NCBI RefSeq assembly: GCF_027947595.1
Contig: NZ_CP116257.1
Coordinates: 4,898,001 to 4,962,000, forward strand
Length of the DNA stretch: 64,000 nucleotides
Direction of reading: 5' to 3'
Source of the DNA: Streptomyces lienomycini
GTDB taxonomy: Bacteria; Actinomycetota; Actinomycetes; Streptomycetales; Streptomycetaceae
The position numbers and the translations under genes were made by a program. Each line of letters begins with the position of its first letter. Position 1 is the stretch's first letter. Shown piece by piece: positions 15,379 to 23,943 of this stretch. The notes below the pieces were generated by a model. That model had not been told where the DNA came from. It saw nothing but the letters and a program-made list of their open reading frames with translations, and made no database searches.

Positions 15379-17046
15379 CTAGGCCGGGAGGTTCCACTTC
15401 TGGGTGCCGAGGCCGTTGCAGTCGTAGATCTGCAGCTTGGTGCCGTTGGCGGTGGCGCCGGACGGGATGTCCAGGCAGCGGCCGGACTGCGGGTTGAACA
15501 GCGAGCCGTCGGCCCGGTGGCGCCACTGCTGGCCGCCGACGCCGGAGGCGCAGTCCCAGATCTGGACCTTGGTGAAGTTGGCCGTGCCGTTGCCGTCGAT
15601 GTCCAGGCACCTGCCGAAGGCGCGCACCGTGCCGTCGGGGGCGACGGACCAGCGCTGGCCGGTGGCGGTGTTGCAGTCCCACAGCTGGGCGGCGTTGCCG
15701 TTGCCGCTGGTGTTGGTGTCGACGTCCAGGCACTTGCCCGCGACCCACGGCGTGGTGACCTGGCCGACCGGTCCGCCGAGGGTGCCGGTGCCGAAGCGGA
15801 CCTGGCACTGGTTGCCGGTGCCGAGCCGGGTGGCGGTCAGGTAGAGGAAGGAGGTGCCGTCGGCGCGCGGCACGATCGGCGAGCTGTAGCCGGGGCAGGA
15901 GGGCTCGCCGGGGTTGTAGCCGCCGGTGGGAGCGGTCAGGACCGGGGCCTCGATCTCGGTCCACTCCCCCGCGCCGAGGTGGGTGTTGGCGAAGACCACG
16001 GCGCCGGACTCCGCCAGCACCGTCTTGTTGCCGGTGGGTCCGCTCACCACGCGCTGGCCCGACATCAGCAGCGTGCCGTCGGGGCCGCCGCCCGGCACCC
16101 AGGCGAGGTAGGGGGTGTGCAGCAGTTCCCTGCCGTCGGCGGTGCGCACCAGGGTGCCCCGGTCGTCGGCGGGCGCCCAGTTCAGGCCGTCGGGGCTGGT
16201 CTTGGTGTACACCTCGCAGGCGTGGTCGGCGTCGGTGGCGTCGCGGCACATCTCGTACGCCATCATGAACCGCCCGTCGGGCAGCGGGACGACGATCGAC
16301 ATGCCGGGGCGGGCGAGGTCGTCGGCGGGGAAGGCGACGTCCCGGGTGAGGGTGCCGCTCCAGGTGCGGCCGCCGTCGGTGGAGGTGTAGTGGCCGATGA
16401 CCTGGTTGTTGGTCGGGCTGTTCGCGGGCCGCTCGTCGGAGATGAAGCAGGCCAGCGTGTTGTCGGGGGCCAGCAGGAACCAGGGTTCCCAGATGCCGTG
16501 TCCGATGGTGTCGGGCAGGCCGCTGGTGCGGGTGCAGTCGGAGAGGTACTGCCAGCTCCGGCCGTGGTCGGTGCTCTTGAAGACCTCGACGCGCTGGGTG
16601 GTGTAGTCACCGGCCTGCCAGGCGGTGCCGGCGGCGAGGAGGTCGCCCTGGTTCAGGCCGTTCGCGGTGCGCGGCACCTCGTAGAGGACGGGTGCCTCGA
16701 TGTCCCAGCCCGGGGTGTGCGAGGTGATGGTGGAGATCGGGGCGGCGCTCCAGGTGCGGCCGCCGTCGGTGCTGCGGTGGACGGGCAGGGTGTTGGCGGC
16801 GCCCTGTTCGCGCCGGGCGTAGGTGGCGAGCATGGTCTGGCCGGCCGAGCCGTCGTGGTCGAGGCGGACGGCGCGCGGGTAGCTGTCGTCGCCCTGCGGG
16901 TGGGCGGCGAGGTCGGGCGAGGCCAGGACCTGTCCGGCGGGCGCGGCCGACGCGGGCTGCGGCCACAGGGACAGCAGGGCCGTGACGAGGGCGAGGACGG
17001 CGAGCAGGGCCGGTGATCTGCCGCGGGTGAGTGACGAGGTGCGCAC
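15379..17046 (-). CDS. Secreted sialidase-superfamily (BNR) glycosidase with C-terminal ricin B-type lectin domain
   Basis: The 555-residue protein has a signal peptide cleavable near residue 35 (ALLSLWPQPASA). Its beta-propeller shows Asp-box repeats STDGGRTW (92-99), STDHGRSW (158-165) and STDGGRTW (222-229). The residues after the signal read YPRA where sialidases have an Arg-Ile-Pro motif, and HGIWEPWF follows at about 183-190. Both features are closer to the GH93 exo-arabinanase branch than to true sialidases. Residues 429-555 form a ricin-type beta-trefoil with CLD and QRW, QQW, QKW repeats. The protein probably binds and trims a plant or cell-surface polysaccharide outside the cell. 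It lies in the operon of a LacI-controlled importer and a GH2 enzyme. Confidence 0.82.
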   Translation of the reverse strand: MRTSSLTRGRSPALLAVLALVTALLSLWPQPASAAPAGQVLASPDLAAHPQGDDSYPRAVRLDHDGSAGQTMLATYARREQGAANTLPVHRSTDGGRTWSAAPISTITSHTPGWDIEAPVLYEVPRTANGLNQGDLLAAGTAWQAGDYTTQRVEVFKSTDHGRSWQYLSDCTRTSGLPDTIGHGIWEPWFLLAPDNTLACFISDERPANSPTNNQVIGHYTSTDGGRTWSGTLTRDVAFPADDLARPGMSIVVPLPDGRFMMAYEMCRDATDADHACEVYTKTSPDGLNWAPADDRGTLVRTADGRELLHTPYLAWVPGGGPDGTLLMSGQRVVSGPTGNKTVLAESGAVVFANTHLGAGEWTEIEAPVLTAPTGGYNPGEPSCPGYSSPIVPRADGTSFLYLTATRLGTGNQCQVRFGTGTLGGPVGQVTTPWVAGKCLDVDTNTSGNGNAAQLWDCNTATGQRWSVAPDGTVRAFGRCLDIDGNGTANFTKVQIWDCASGVGGQQWRHRADGSLFNPQSGRCLDIPSGATANGTKLQIYDCNGLGTQKWNLPA

Positions 17047-17120
17047 GGGTCGACTCCTTGGTGGTGGGGGTGTCGGGTGGTGCGGGATCGGTGGGGCGTG
17101 GCGGGGCGTGGCGGGTCGTA

Positions 17121-17174
17121 GTGGGTCGGACGGTCGTCGTGGGTTGGACGGTCGTCGTGGGTCGGGCGGGAGTC
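17121..17174. repeat. Three 18-bp tandem repeats in the GH2-sialidase spacer
   Basis: The unit GTGGGTCGGACGGTCGTC occurs at 17121-17138, with one mismatch at 17139-17156, and degenerately at 17157-17174, where it reaches the GH2 stop codon. The rest of the 126-nt spacer is similarly low in complexity. Confidence 0.85.
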
Positions 17175-19254
17175 AGGCGGTGGGGCGGGCCTGCGGGTCG
17201 TCACCGATGTACGGGTCGGTCCGCGTGTCCACGTCCAGCGCGGTGCGCGCCGCGACGGTGCCGTCCACGACCAGTGCCAGGTGCAGCCGGCCGCTGGTCC
17301 AGCCCTCGGGCAGGGCGGCGGGCACGGTGACGGGGGCGCCGAGGACGTACGGCTTGGCCTCGGCGCGGCACCCGGGGACGGCGTCGCCGGGCGCGTCGGG
17401 GGTCCTGGCGTACACCGGGGTCCAGGTGGTGTGCAGGGTGCCGGCGACCGGGTCGGCCCCGTGGTGGGAGACGTGGACGTCGACCGTGAGGTCGCGGTCG
17501 GAGATGAGCAGGTCGCGGCCGGGTGCCACCGGCGTGACGTCCAGGACGAGGGTCGTCGGCGCGTTGGCGTGGGCCGGGTCGACGCCCGCGAGGTCCTTGG
17601 TGCCGCGTCCGAAGTCCAGCAGCCCGGCGCTCTCGTGCTCGATGTCGTACAGCTCCGTGTACACGTACCCGGCGAGCCGGTCGTGGCGGCGCAGTTCCTG
17701 GGTCTGCCAGCGCAGGTGCCAGGCGCGGTCCAGGCCGGTGAAGCCGCCGCCGTACTCGCTGTTGAGGTTGGGCAGGCCGCGCAGGGGCTGCCCGGGGACG
17801 GCGAGCTTCTTGTGGACGACGTAGTCGGGGCCGAGTTTGACGGGGAAGTCGTCGCGTGCGCCGGAGAGCAGGTCGGCGACGGTGGTGGCCCAGGAGGCGG
17901 CGCTCTCGTCGTAGTAGTGCCAGTCGAGGAGGTCGGTCTTGACGTGGGTCCAGCCGGAGTTGTCGACGACCGGGCGGGTGGAGTCGAGCGCCTTGAGGCG
18001 GTCGTAGGCGTCGGCGGTGGCGTGCTGCTTGGCCGGGTCGCCGGGGATGTCCCAGTCCAGGCCCCATTCCTCGTTGTACAGGCCCCAGATGACGATGGCG
18101 GGGCTGTTGCCGTCGCGTTCGACCATGGGTTCGATCTGCTCGGTGAAGGCGGTGACGGACGCGGGTGAGAAGCGTCCGGGCGAGGCGGGTTCGGCCCACA
18201 GGAGCATGCCGAGCCGGTCGGCGTGGTGGGCGAAGCGGGGGTCCTCCAGCTTGAGGTGTTTGCGGACGAGGTTGTAGCCGGCCTCGGCGGCGAGTTCCAG
18301 GTCGCGGCGCAGGGCGGTGTCGTCGGGGGCGGTGATGCCGGTCTCGGGCCAGTAGCCCTGGTCGAGGACGCCGCGTACGAACAGCCGCTGCCCGTTGAGG
18401 TACAGGGACTCGCCGTCGACGGTGATGCTGCGCAGTCCGGTGCGGGCGGCGACCCGGTCGGTGCCGTCGTCGGAGGTCAGTTCGGCGTCCACGTGGTAGA
18501 GGTGCGGGTCCTCGGGCGACCACAACCGGGGGGCGGCGACGAGGAGTTCCGCGCGAAGGCGCCCGTCGGGGCCCGGGGCGGCCGTGGCGGCGGTGTCCTC
18601 GCCGCGTACGCGCAGCCGCAGTCGGGCGCGGTCCGCCGCGGGGCCGTCGACGACCGCCTCGACGGTGATGCCGGTCAGGTCGTCGTTCGGGCGCAGCCGG
18701 AGCGCGGCGAGGTGGGTGGCGGGGCGGGCTTCGAGCCAGACGCTCTGCCAGATGCCGGAGGACGGGGTGAAGCAGACGCCGTCGTAGTCGTCGCGGGGCA
18801 TGCTGCGCTGCTTGCCGTGGGCGATGTCCCGCTTGTCCGCGGGGGCGTGCACCCGCACCGTGAGGAGCTGTTCGCCGTCGCCGAGCGCGTCGGTGACGTC
18901 GGCGGCGAAGGGGGTGTAGCCGCCTTCGTGGTGGGCGACCTCGGTGCCGTTCACCCAGACCGTGGCGGCGTGGTGCACGGCGCCGAAGTGCAGCACGACG
19001 CGCTGTCCGGCCCAGTCGGCCGGCACGGTGAACGTCCGCCGGTACCAGGCGGTCCGCAGCCAGTGTTCGGCGATGCCCGAGGCGGGTGTCTCCCAGGCGA
19101 AGGGCACGGTGATCGCGCGGTCGTAGCCGTCGGACGCGTCGGCGGAGTACCGCTCGGCGGGGTCGGCACGGAAGTCCCAGGCGCCGTTCAGGGTGAGCCA
19201 GGAGTGGGACCGGTCGAAGTGCGGGCGGGGGTACTCGGGGCGAGGGATGGTCAT
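17173..19254 (-). CDS. Glycoside hydrolase family 2 protein (beta-galactosidase/beta-glucuronidase type)
   Basis: The 693-residue protein has the GH2 order: N-terminal jelly-roll sugar-binding domain (SWLTLNGAWDFRADP at about 18-32, WYRRTFTVP at 70-78, VWVNGTEVAHHEGGYTPF near 99-116), an Ig-like domain, and a TIM barrel. The acid/base is Glu395 in WGLYNEEWG and the nucleophile is Glu500 in LNSEYGGG. It has no signal peptide, so it acts on imported glycans. The ATG at 19254 is chosen because the family N-terminus begins there; the longer frame to 20094 runs antisense-like through the permease gene. Substrate specificity within GH2 cannot be assigned by eye. It lies 68 nt after the permease gene. 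Confidence 0.88.
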   Translation of the reverse strand: MTIPRPEYPRPHFDRSHSWLTLNGAWDFRADPAERYSADASDGYDRAITVPFAWETPASGIAEHWLRTAWYRRTFTVPADWAGQRVVLHFGAVHHAATVWVNGTEVAHHEGGYTPFAADVTDALGDGEQLLTVRVHAPADKRDIAHGKQRSMPRDDYDGVCFTPSSGIWQSVWLEARPATHLAALRLRPNDDLTGITVEAVVDGPAADRARLRLRVRGEDTAATAAPGPDGRLRAELLVAAPRLWSPEDPHLYHVDAELTSDDGTDRVAARTGLRSITVDGESLYLNGQRLFVRGVLDQGYWPETGITAPDDTALRRDLELAAEAGYNLVRKHLKLEDPRFAHHADRLGMLLWAEPASPGRFSPASVTAFTEQIEPMVERDGNSPAIVIWGLYNEEWGLDWDIPGDPAKQHATADAYDRLKALDSTRPVVDNSGWTHVKTDLLDWHYYDESAASWATTVADLLSGARDDFPVKLGPDYVVHKKLAVPGQPLRGLPNLNSEYGGGFTGLDRAWHLRWQTQELRRHDRLAGYVYTELYDIEHESAGLLDFGRGTKDLAGVDPAHANAPTTLVLDVTPVAPGRDLLISDRDLTVDVHVSHHGADPVAGTLHTTWTPVYARTPDAPGDAVPGCRAEAKPYVLGAPVTVPAALPEGWTSGRLHLALVVDGTVAARTALDVDTRTDPYIGDDPQARPTA

Positions 19255-19322
19255 GTGCGTGTCTGCTCCGATTCGGTGCGCGGGGGGGCTGTTGGCGGGA
19301 TCAGCGGTGTACGGGCGGGGTG

Positions 19323-20204
19323 TCAGCCCTTGACGCTGCCCGCGAGGATCCCGTTGATGAAGTGCCGTTGCAGCAGGATGAACAGGGCGAGCACGGGCAG
19401 CATCGCGATGCTTCCGGCGGCGAGGAGTTCGCCCCAGACGGTGGCGAAGTCGGCGCCGACGCGGTTGCCGGTGACGTTCTGCGCGAGGGTGGACAGGACG
19501 ACCTGGAGGGTCTGGTGGCTCTCGTCGTTGACGGCGACGACCGGCCAGACGAAGTCGTTGTAGATGTTCATGGCGGTCAGGACGCCGAGCGCGGCGATGC
19601 CCGGCCGGATGACCGGCAGCACGATCCGGGCGAAGATGCCGAACTCGCTCGCCCCGTCCACCCGTCCGGCGTCGAGGAGTTCGTCGGGCACGGCGGCGAT
19701 GGTCTGCCGCATCCAGAAGATGCCGAAGGCGTCGATGCTGCCGGGCAGGATCAGTGCCTGGTAGGTGTTGACCCAGCCCAGCTCGCTCATCTCCAGGAGC
19801 AGCGGGATGATCAGCACCAGGGTCGGCAGCATCAGCGTGAGCATCAGCACGCCGAAGAGCAGGTTCTTGCCGGGGAAGCGGTACTTGGCGAAGGCGTAGC
19901 CGGCCAGCGGGCAGAAGAACATGGTCATCGCGCCCTTGACGGCGACGACGAGCACGGTGTTCACGAAGCCGGTGCCGATCGGCACGTCGTCGAACATCGC
20001 CCGGTAGTTGTCGAGCGTGGCCGAGCCGAGCGAGAAGGACAGCGGGTCGCGGACGATGTCGGTCGGCGGCTTCAGCGAGGAACTGACGGCCCACCAGATG
20101 GGGTAGACGAACACGAGGGCGAGGAGGCCGAGCACGAGGTACTGGAGCGGCCTGGGCCGGGGCTGGGACAGGCTCCTGCCCGGCTTCTTGGTCCGGCTGG
20201 TCAT
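19323..20204 (-). CDS. Sugar ABC transporter permease (MalG type)
   Basis: The 293-residue membrane protein starts with a basic N-terminus and TM1 LQYLVLGLLALVFVYPIWWA. It carries the EAA loop ELLDAGRVDGASEFGIFARIVLP and ends in ILAGSVKG, the usual MalG-type terminus. Its ATG lies 2 nt after the stop of the MalF-type gene, so the two are translationally coupled. It belongs to the minus-strand importer operon that starts at 22500. Confidence 0.92.
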   Translation of the reverse strand: MTSRTKKPGRSLSQPRPRPLQYLVLGLLALVFVYPIWWAVSSSLKPPTDIVRDPLSFSLGSATLDNYRAMFDDVPIGTGFVNTVLVVAVKGAMTMFFCPLAGYAFAKYRFPGKNLLFGVLMLTLMLPTLVLIIPLLLEMSELGWVNTYQALILPGSIDAFGIFWMRQTIAAVPDELLDAGRVDGASEFGIFARIVLPVIRPGIAALGVLTAMNIYNDFVWPVVAVNDESHQTLQVVLSTLAQNVTGNRVGADFATVWGELLAAGSIAMLPVLALFILLQRHFINGILAGSVKG

Positions 20205-20206
20205 GG

Positions 20207-21142
20207 TCACTCGTCTCGGGAGCGGAGCAGGCGCACGGACAGCAGGGACAGGGCGAACACCAGCAGCACGAGCAGGAAGGAGTTCGCGGCGCCGGTCCCG
20301 AGGTCGGACGCCAGGATGTGGTTGTAGAGGTACAGCCCGCCGGTGGTGGTCGAGCCGTACGGGCCGCCCTGGGTGACGACGAACGGTTCGGCGAACATCT
20401 GGAACACCGCGAGGGTCTGCACCACGACGAGGAAGGCGATGCTGCGCCGGACCAGGGGCAGGGTCAGCGACCAGAACTGCCGCTTGCGGGAGGCGCCGTC
20501 GAGGGCGGCGGCCTCGTAGACGTCGGAGGGTACGGCCTGCAGTCCGGCGAGCAGGATGATGATCGCGAAGCCGGTGGTCTTCCACAGGAACAGCAGCGCG
20601 AGCGTCGGTTTGGCCCACGCGGTCGACTGGAGCCAGTCGACGTCCGGCAGGCCGACCAGGTTGAACAGGTGGTTGACCAGCCCGTAGTCGGTGTCGAAGG
20701 CGACGATCCACACCTGGGCCATCGCCACCAGCGGGGTGACGAACGGCGCGATGAAGGCGACCCGGAACATGCCGCGCAACCGCAGCCGCGCGTTGGCGAG
20801 CAGCACCGCCGCGGCCAGGCCGCCGACGATCTGGAGGGGCACGATCAGCAGCCACATCACCGCGCTGTTGCCCAGCGAGGACCAGAACTCCTCGCTGGTG
20901 AGCAGGTAGGTGTAGTTCTCCAGGCCGATGAACTTCGCCTCGCCGGCGCCCTTCCAGTCGGTGAAGCTCAACTGGAGCGCGAAGACGAGGGGGTAGACGC
21001 CGAAGGCCGCGAAGACGATGTAGAACGGCGCGACGAAGAGGTAGGGCGCCAGGAAGGGCCCCCGCCGGGAGCGGCGGGCGGGGCGCGGCGAGTCGGGTGC
21101 CGCCTGTTCCTTGCGCGGCGGGGTGAGGGTGCCGGTGGTCAT
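20207..21142 (-). CDS. Sugar ABC transporter permease (MalF type)
   Basis: The 311-residue protein has six membrane segments, the first at FLAPYLFVAPFYIVFAAFGVYPL (near residues 30-52, in overlapping parts). The EAA loop reads DVYEAAALDGASRKRQFWSLTLP. The ATG at 21142 overlaps the stop of the binding-protein gene by 4 nt (ATGA), so longer frames are rejected. As in the first sugar locus there is no ATPase gene, which implies a shared ATPase encoded elsewhere. Confidence 0.92.
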   Translation of the reverse strand: MTTGTLTPPRKEQAAPDSPRPARRSRRGPFLAPYLFVAPFYIVFAAFGVYPLVFALQLSFTDWKGAGEAKFIGLENYTYLLTSEEFWSSLGNSAVMWLLIVPLQIVGGLAAAVLLANARLRLRGMFRVAFIAPFVTPLVAMAQVWIVAFDTDYGLVNHLFNLVGLPDVDWLQSTAWAKPTLALLFLWKTTGFAIIILLAGLQAVPSDVYEAAALDGASRKRQFWSLTLPLVRRSIAFLVVVQTLAVFQMFAEPFVVTQGGPYGSTTTGGLYLYNHILASDLGTGAANSFLLVLLVFALSLLSVRLLRSRDE

Positions 21143-22500
21143 GCGCGGTCCACCAGGTTGCGCTGGATCTTCTTGGTGGAGTCGTCGATGACGTCGTCGG
21201 GGTTCATCTTCCCCTCGATGAGCCGCTGGAGGTTGTCGCCGAGGTAGTCCACGGACTTGGCCCACCAGGCGGGGATCGGCGCGGCGGCCGGGATGGTGTC
21301 GGCGGCGTCCACGGCGACCTTCCACAGGTCCTGTCCGCCGAGTGCGGCCACCGGCTCGAACAGCGGCCTGTCGGGGCGGCGGGCGGGGCCGTAGCTCGGC
21401 ACGGAGGTGCTCAGTCCGCCGGGGTAGACCTCGCTCGGCCCGTACACGGCGCTGTAGCCGGGCTCCTTGAAGCACAGGAACTCGTAGAGCAGCCAGGCGA
21501 GTTCGGGGTTCTTCGCCTTCGCCGGGATGATGAAGCTGCTGCCGCCCATGGCGCCGCTGCGTGCCCCGCCCGGAGTCCAGGCCGGCAGGGGGGCGGCCCG
21601 CCACTTGCCCTTGCCCTTCTTCAGGAGCTGCTGCGGTGCGAAGGACCACCACACCGCCCACGGGACCAGCGCCTGCTGCCCGTTCTCCAGGGCGGCGAGG
21701 TCGGCCTGCTTGAGGTACTCGGCGTGGGTGACCAGGTCGTCGTCGACGGCGTCCCGGACCCAGTTGAGGATGGTGCGGTACTCCTTGGAGTCCAGCCGCA
21801 CCTGCCCGTCGGCGTCGGCGAGGCTGGTGCCCTGCTGGCCGGCGAGCATCTCCAGCCAGAGCTGGCCGAGGGCGGGGTCCTTCTCCATGTGCAGGGGACG
21901 CGCCTTGGGGTTCTTCTCCCGCAGCGACCGGGCCGCCGCCAGCAGGTCGTCGTAGGTCTTCAGCCCGGCCGGGTCGACCCCGGCGTCCTCCAGCAGGTCC
22001 TCGCGGTACCAGAGCAGCCCGGGGTCGAGGTCCCAGGGCACTCCGTAGATCCGTCCGTCCACCGTGTTGACCGAGAGCTTGTACGCCGAGGTCTTGTCGC
22101 GGTAGGGCGCTATGAGGTCCGTCAGGTCGTACAGGTGCTCCACCTGGCCGCCGATCTTGGCGTCGTCCCAGAAGCTGCCGTCGGGCAGGTCGGTGCCGCT
22201 GATCAGCGTGTTGGCGAGCTTGGCGTCGATGTCGACGGCCTGATGGTTGACCTTGATGTCCGGGTAGGCCTTGCGGAAGGCGTCGATCGCCGCGTCGAAG
22301 ACCTTGAACAGGTCGCCGGAGCGGTTCCAGATGGTGATCTCACCCTTGGCCGACGCACCGGGCGTCCCGGTGAGCTTGCGCGGCTCGGACCCGGAGGAAC
22401 CCGGGGCGCACGCCGCGAGCGGGCCGGCGGCCGCGGCGAGCGCGCCGGCACCGAGAGCGCCGCGCAGAACGCTGCGCCGCGGGACGAATGATCTGGACAT
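21139..22500 (-). CDS. Sugar ABC transporter, solute-binding Tat lipoprotein
   Basis: The 453-residue protein is a family 1 extracellular solute-binding protein. The N-terminus reads SFVPRRSVLRGALGAGALAA, a twin-arginine motif, followed by the lipobox LAAC with Cys31, so it is a Tat-exported lipoprotein. The ATG at 22500 is preferred over a GTG 6 nt upstream because AGGAG then lies at 8-nt spacing. It is the first gene of the operon with two permeases, GH2 and the secreted propeller protein, and is transcribed divergently from a LacI gene across two operator sites. Confidence 0.91.
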   Translation of the reverse strand: MSRSFVPRRSVLRGALGAGALAAAAGPLAACAPGSSGSEPRKLTGTPGASAKGEITIWNRSGDLFKVFDAAIDAFRKAYPDIKVNHQAVDIDAKLANTLISGTDLPDGSFWDDAKIGGQVEHLYDLTDLIAPYRDKTSAYKLSVNTVDGRIYGVPWDLDPGLLWYREDLLEDAGVDPAGLKTYDDLLAAARSLREKNPKARPLHMEKDPALGQLWLEMLAGQQGTSLADADGQVRLDSKEYRTILNWVRDAVDDDLVTHAEYLKQADLAALENGQQALVPWAVWWSFAPQQLLKKGKGKWRAAPLPAWTPGGARSGAMGGSSFIIPAKAKNPELAWLLYEFLCFKEPGYSAVYGPSEVYPGGLSTSVPSYGPARRPDRPLFEPVAALGGQDLWKVAVDAADTIPAAAPIPAWWAKSVDYLGDNLQRLIEGKMNPDDVIDDSTKKIQRNLVDRA

Positions 22501-22658
22501 GAGCACGGCTCCTCGGATGGGAATGCGGGCTGCGGTTCACGGGACGGAGTGGGACGGGGTGATGGGCAGGGCAGAGCTGAGCCGGGGTGGACGGGAACGC
22601 GCGCAGGCGTCGTCGTCGGCACGGCGGTACGCACGCATCGCCGCACCGTCGCCCTCGC

Positions 22659-22704
22659 TTTGCAACGATGCAGAGATGATGCTGCGCCTTTTGCAACGAT
22701 GCAA
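22659..22704. promoter_or_regulatory. Twin LacI-type operators in the divergent region
   Basis: The sequence TTGCAACGATGCA occurs at 22660-22672 and again at 22691-22703, 31 bp apart (three helical turns). The second copy extends to TTGCAACGATGCAA, a near-perfect palindrome around a central CG, the hallmark of LacI-family operators. They lie between the importer operon (start 22500) and the LacI gene (start 22804). Autoregulation and cooperative repression of the importer are the natural reading. The other 250 nt of this 303-nt spacer show nothing else definite. Confidence 0.75.
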
Positions 22705-22803
22705 TAGCTGAGTAACATCAACCTGCGTCGGCATCGGTTCGTACCGGCGCGCACCCGAGATGCTGTCGACCGATGCCCCCCGGGGGCCGTGAGGGGGAAC
22801 TGG

Positions 22804-23826
22804 ATGGCCGGCTCCACGCTCCGCGACGTCGCCCGACGTGCCGGAGTCTCGATCCGCACCGTGTCCAACGTGGTCAACGGTTCGGTGCCCGTCTCCGACG
22901 AGTTGCGGGTCCGGGTGCAGGCCGCGCTCGACGAACTCGACTACCGGCCCAACCTGGTGGCCCGCAATCTCCGCCGGGGCCGCAGCGGCATGATCGCGCT
23001 GGTCGTCCCCGAACTGGACGTGCCGTACTTCGCCGAACTGGCCCGCGAGGTGATCACCGCCGCCCGCACCCACGGGTACGTGGTGATGCTCGACCAGACC
23101 GACGGCGACGGTGAGCGGGAGCGGGAGCTGCTGGGGCGCGAGTCCCGTGCCACCATGTTCGACGGCCTGCTGCTGAGCCCCCTGTCCATCTCCGCGGACG
23201 AGTTGCGCAGGCGCACCAACCGGGTGCCGGTCGTCCTGCTCGGCGAGCACATCTTCAACGGCAGCCTCCACCACGTGGCGATCGACAACGTCGTCGCGGC
23301 CCGGGAGGCGACGGAGCACCTGCTCGGCCTCGGCCGTCGGCGCATCGCCGCCATCGGCGACCAGCCCTACAGCACCGGCGAGACCGCCCAGCTGCGCACG
23401 ACCGGGTACCGCCAGGCGCTGGAGCGGGCCGGGCTCACCGTCGATGAAGGGCTGATCGTCCCCACCCCGCGTTTCCACCGCCACCTGGGCGCCCGGGCCA
23501 TGGAGCACCTGCTCGCGCTGCCGGAGCCGCCCGACGCCGTCTTCTGCTACAACGACCTGCTGGCCATCGGCGCCATGCACACCCTGACCCGGGCCGGCGT
23601 GCGGGTGCCCGACGACATCGCCGTCGTCGGGGTCGACGGCATCCAGGAGGGGCGGTACAGCTCGCCGTCGCTGACCACCGTCGCCCCGGACAAGGCCGCG
23701 ATCGCGCGCACCGCGGTCAGCACCCTGCTCGGTGTGATCGACGGTTCGGCGCCCGCACCGAGGGAGACCAAGGCGCCGCACCGGCTGCTCGTGCGGGAGA
23801 GCACAGGAGGGGCACCGGCCGGCTGA
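22804..23826 (+). CDS. LacI-family transcriptional regulator
   Basis: The 340-residue protein begins with the classic LacI helix-turn-helix: TLRDVARRAGVSIRTVSNVV at about residues 4-23, then the hinge helix YRPNLVARNLRRGRS. A periplasmic-binding-protein-like effector domain follows (MIALVVPELDVPYFAEL, VAIDNVVAAREATEHLL, DAVFCYNDLLAIG). The ATG at 22804 has GAGGGGG at good spacing; a GTG at 22789 is the alternative. It is divergent from the sugar importer operon and is inferred to bind the twin operators and release them on binding the imported sugar. Confidence 0.92.
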   Translation: MAGSTLRDVARRAGVSIRTVSNVVNGSVPVSDELRVRVQAALDELDYRPNLVARNLRRGRSGMIALVVPELDVPYFAELAREVITAARTHGYVVMLDQTDGDGERERELLGRESRATMFDGLLLSPLSISADELRRRTNRVPVVLLGEHIFNGSLHHVAIDNVVAAREATEHLLGLGRRRIAAIGDQPYSTGETAQLRTTGYRQALERAGLTVDEGLIVPTPRFHRHLGARAMEHLLALPEPPDAVFCYNDLLAIGAMHTLTRAGVRVPDDIAVVGVDGIQEGRYSSPSLTTVAPDKAAIARTAVSTLLGVIDGSAPAPRETKAPHRLLVRESTGGAPAG

Positions 23827-23907
23827 CCAGGGTCCGGCGCCCCCGTTCGCCCCCTCCTCCCCATTCGGCACTCCCCGCGCCCCTGCCCCGGCCGCGCTCG
23901 TCGCCCC

Positions 23908-23937
23908 TTGCCCGCTCCTCCGTCCGGCACCTAGCCT
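23908..23937 (+). promoter_or_regulatory. Promoter of the MFS gene, probably leaderless
   Basis: TTGCCC (23908-23913) and TAGCCT (23932-23937) are 18 nt apart. Only 6 nt separate the -10 box from the GTG at 23944, and no ribosome site is present, so the transcript should start at or near the start codon. Confidence 0.55.
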
Positions 23938-23943
23938 CACTTT

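Noticed and set aside
14225..16249. Minus-strand open frame of 674 codons spanning the ROK and propeller genes
   Set aside because: It is a shifted frame of both genes, extremely Arg/Pro-rich, with no ribosome site.
17121..17174. Tandem 18-bp repeats considered as a mini CRISPR array
   Set aside because: The copies are contiguous with no spacers, and no cas genes are present.
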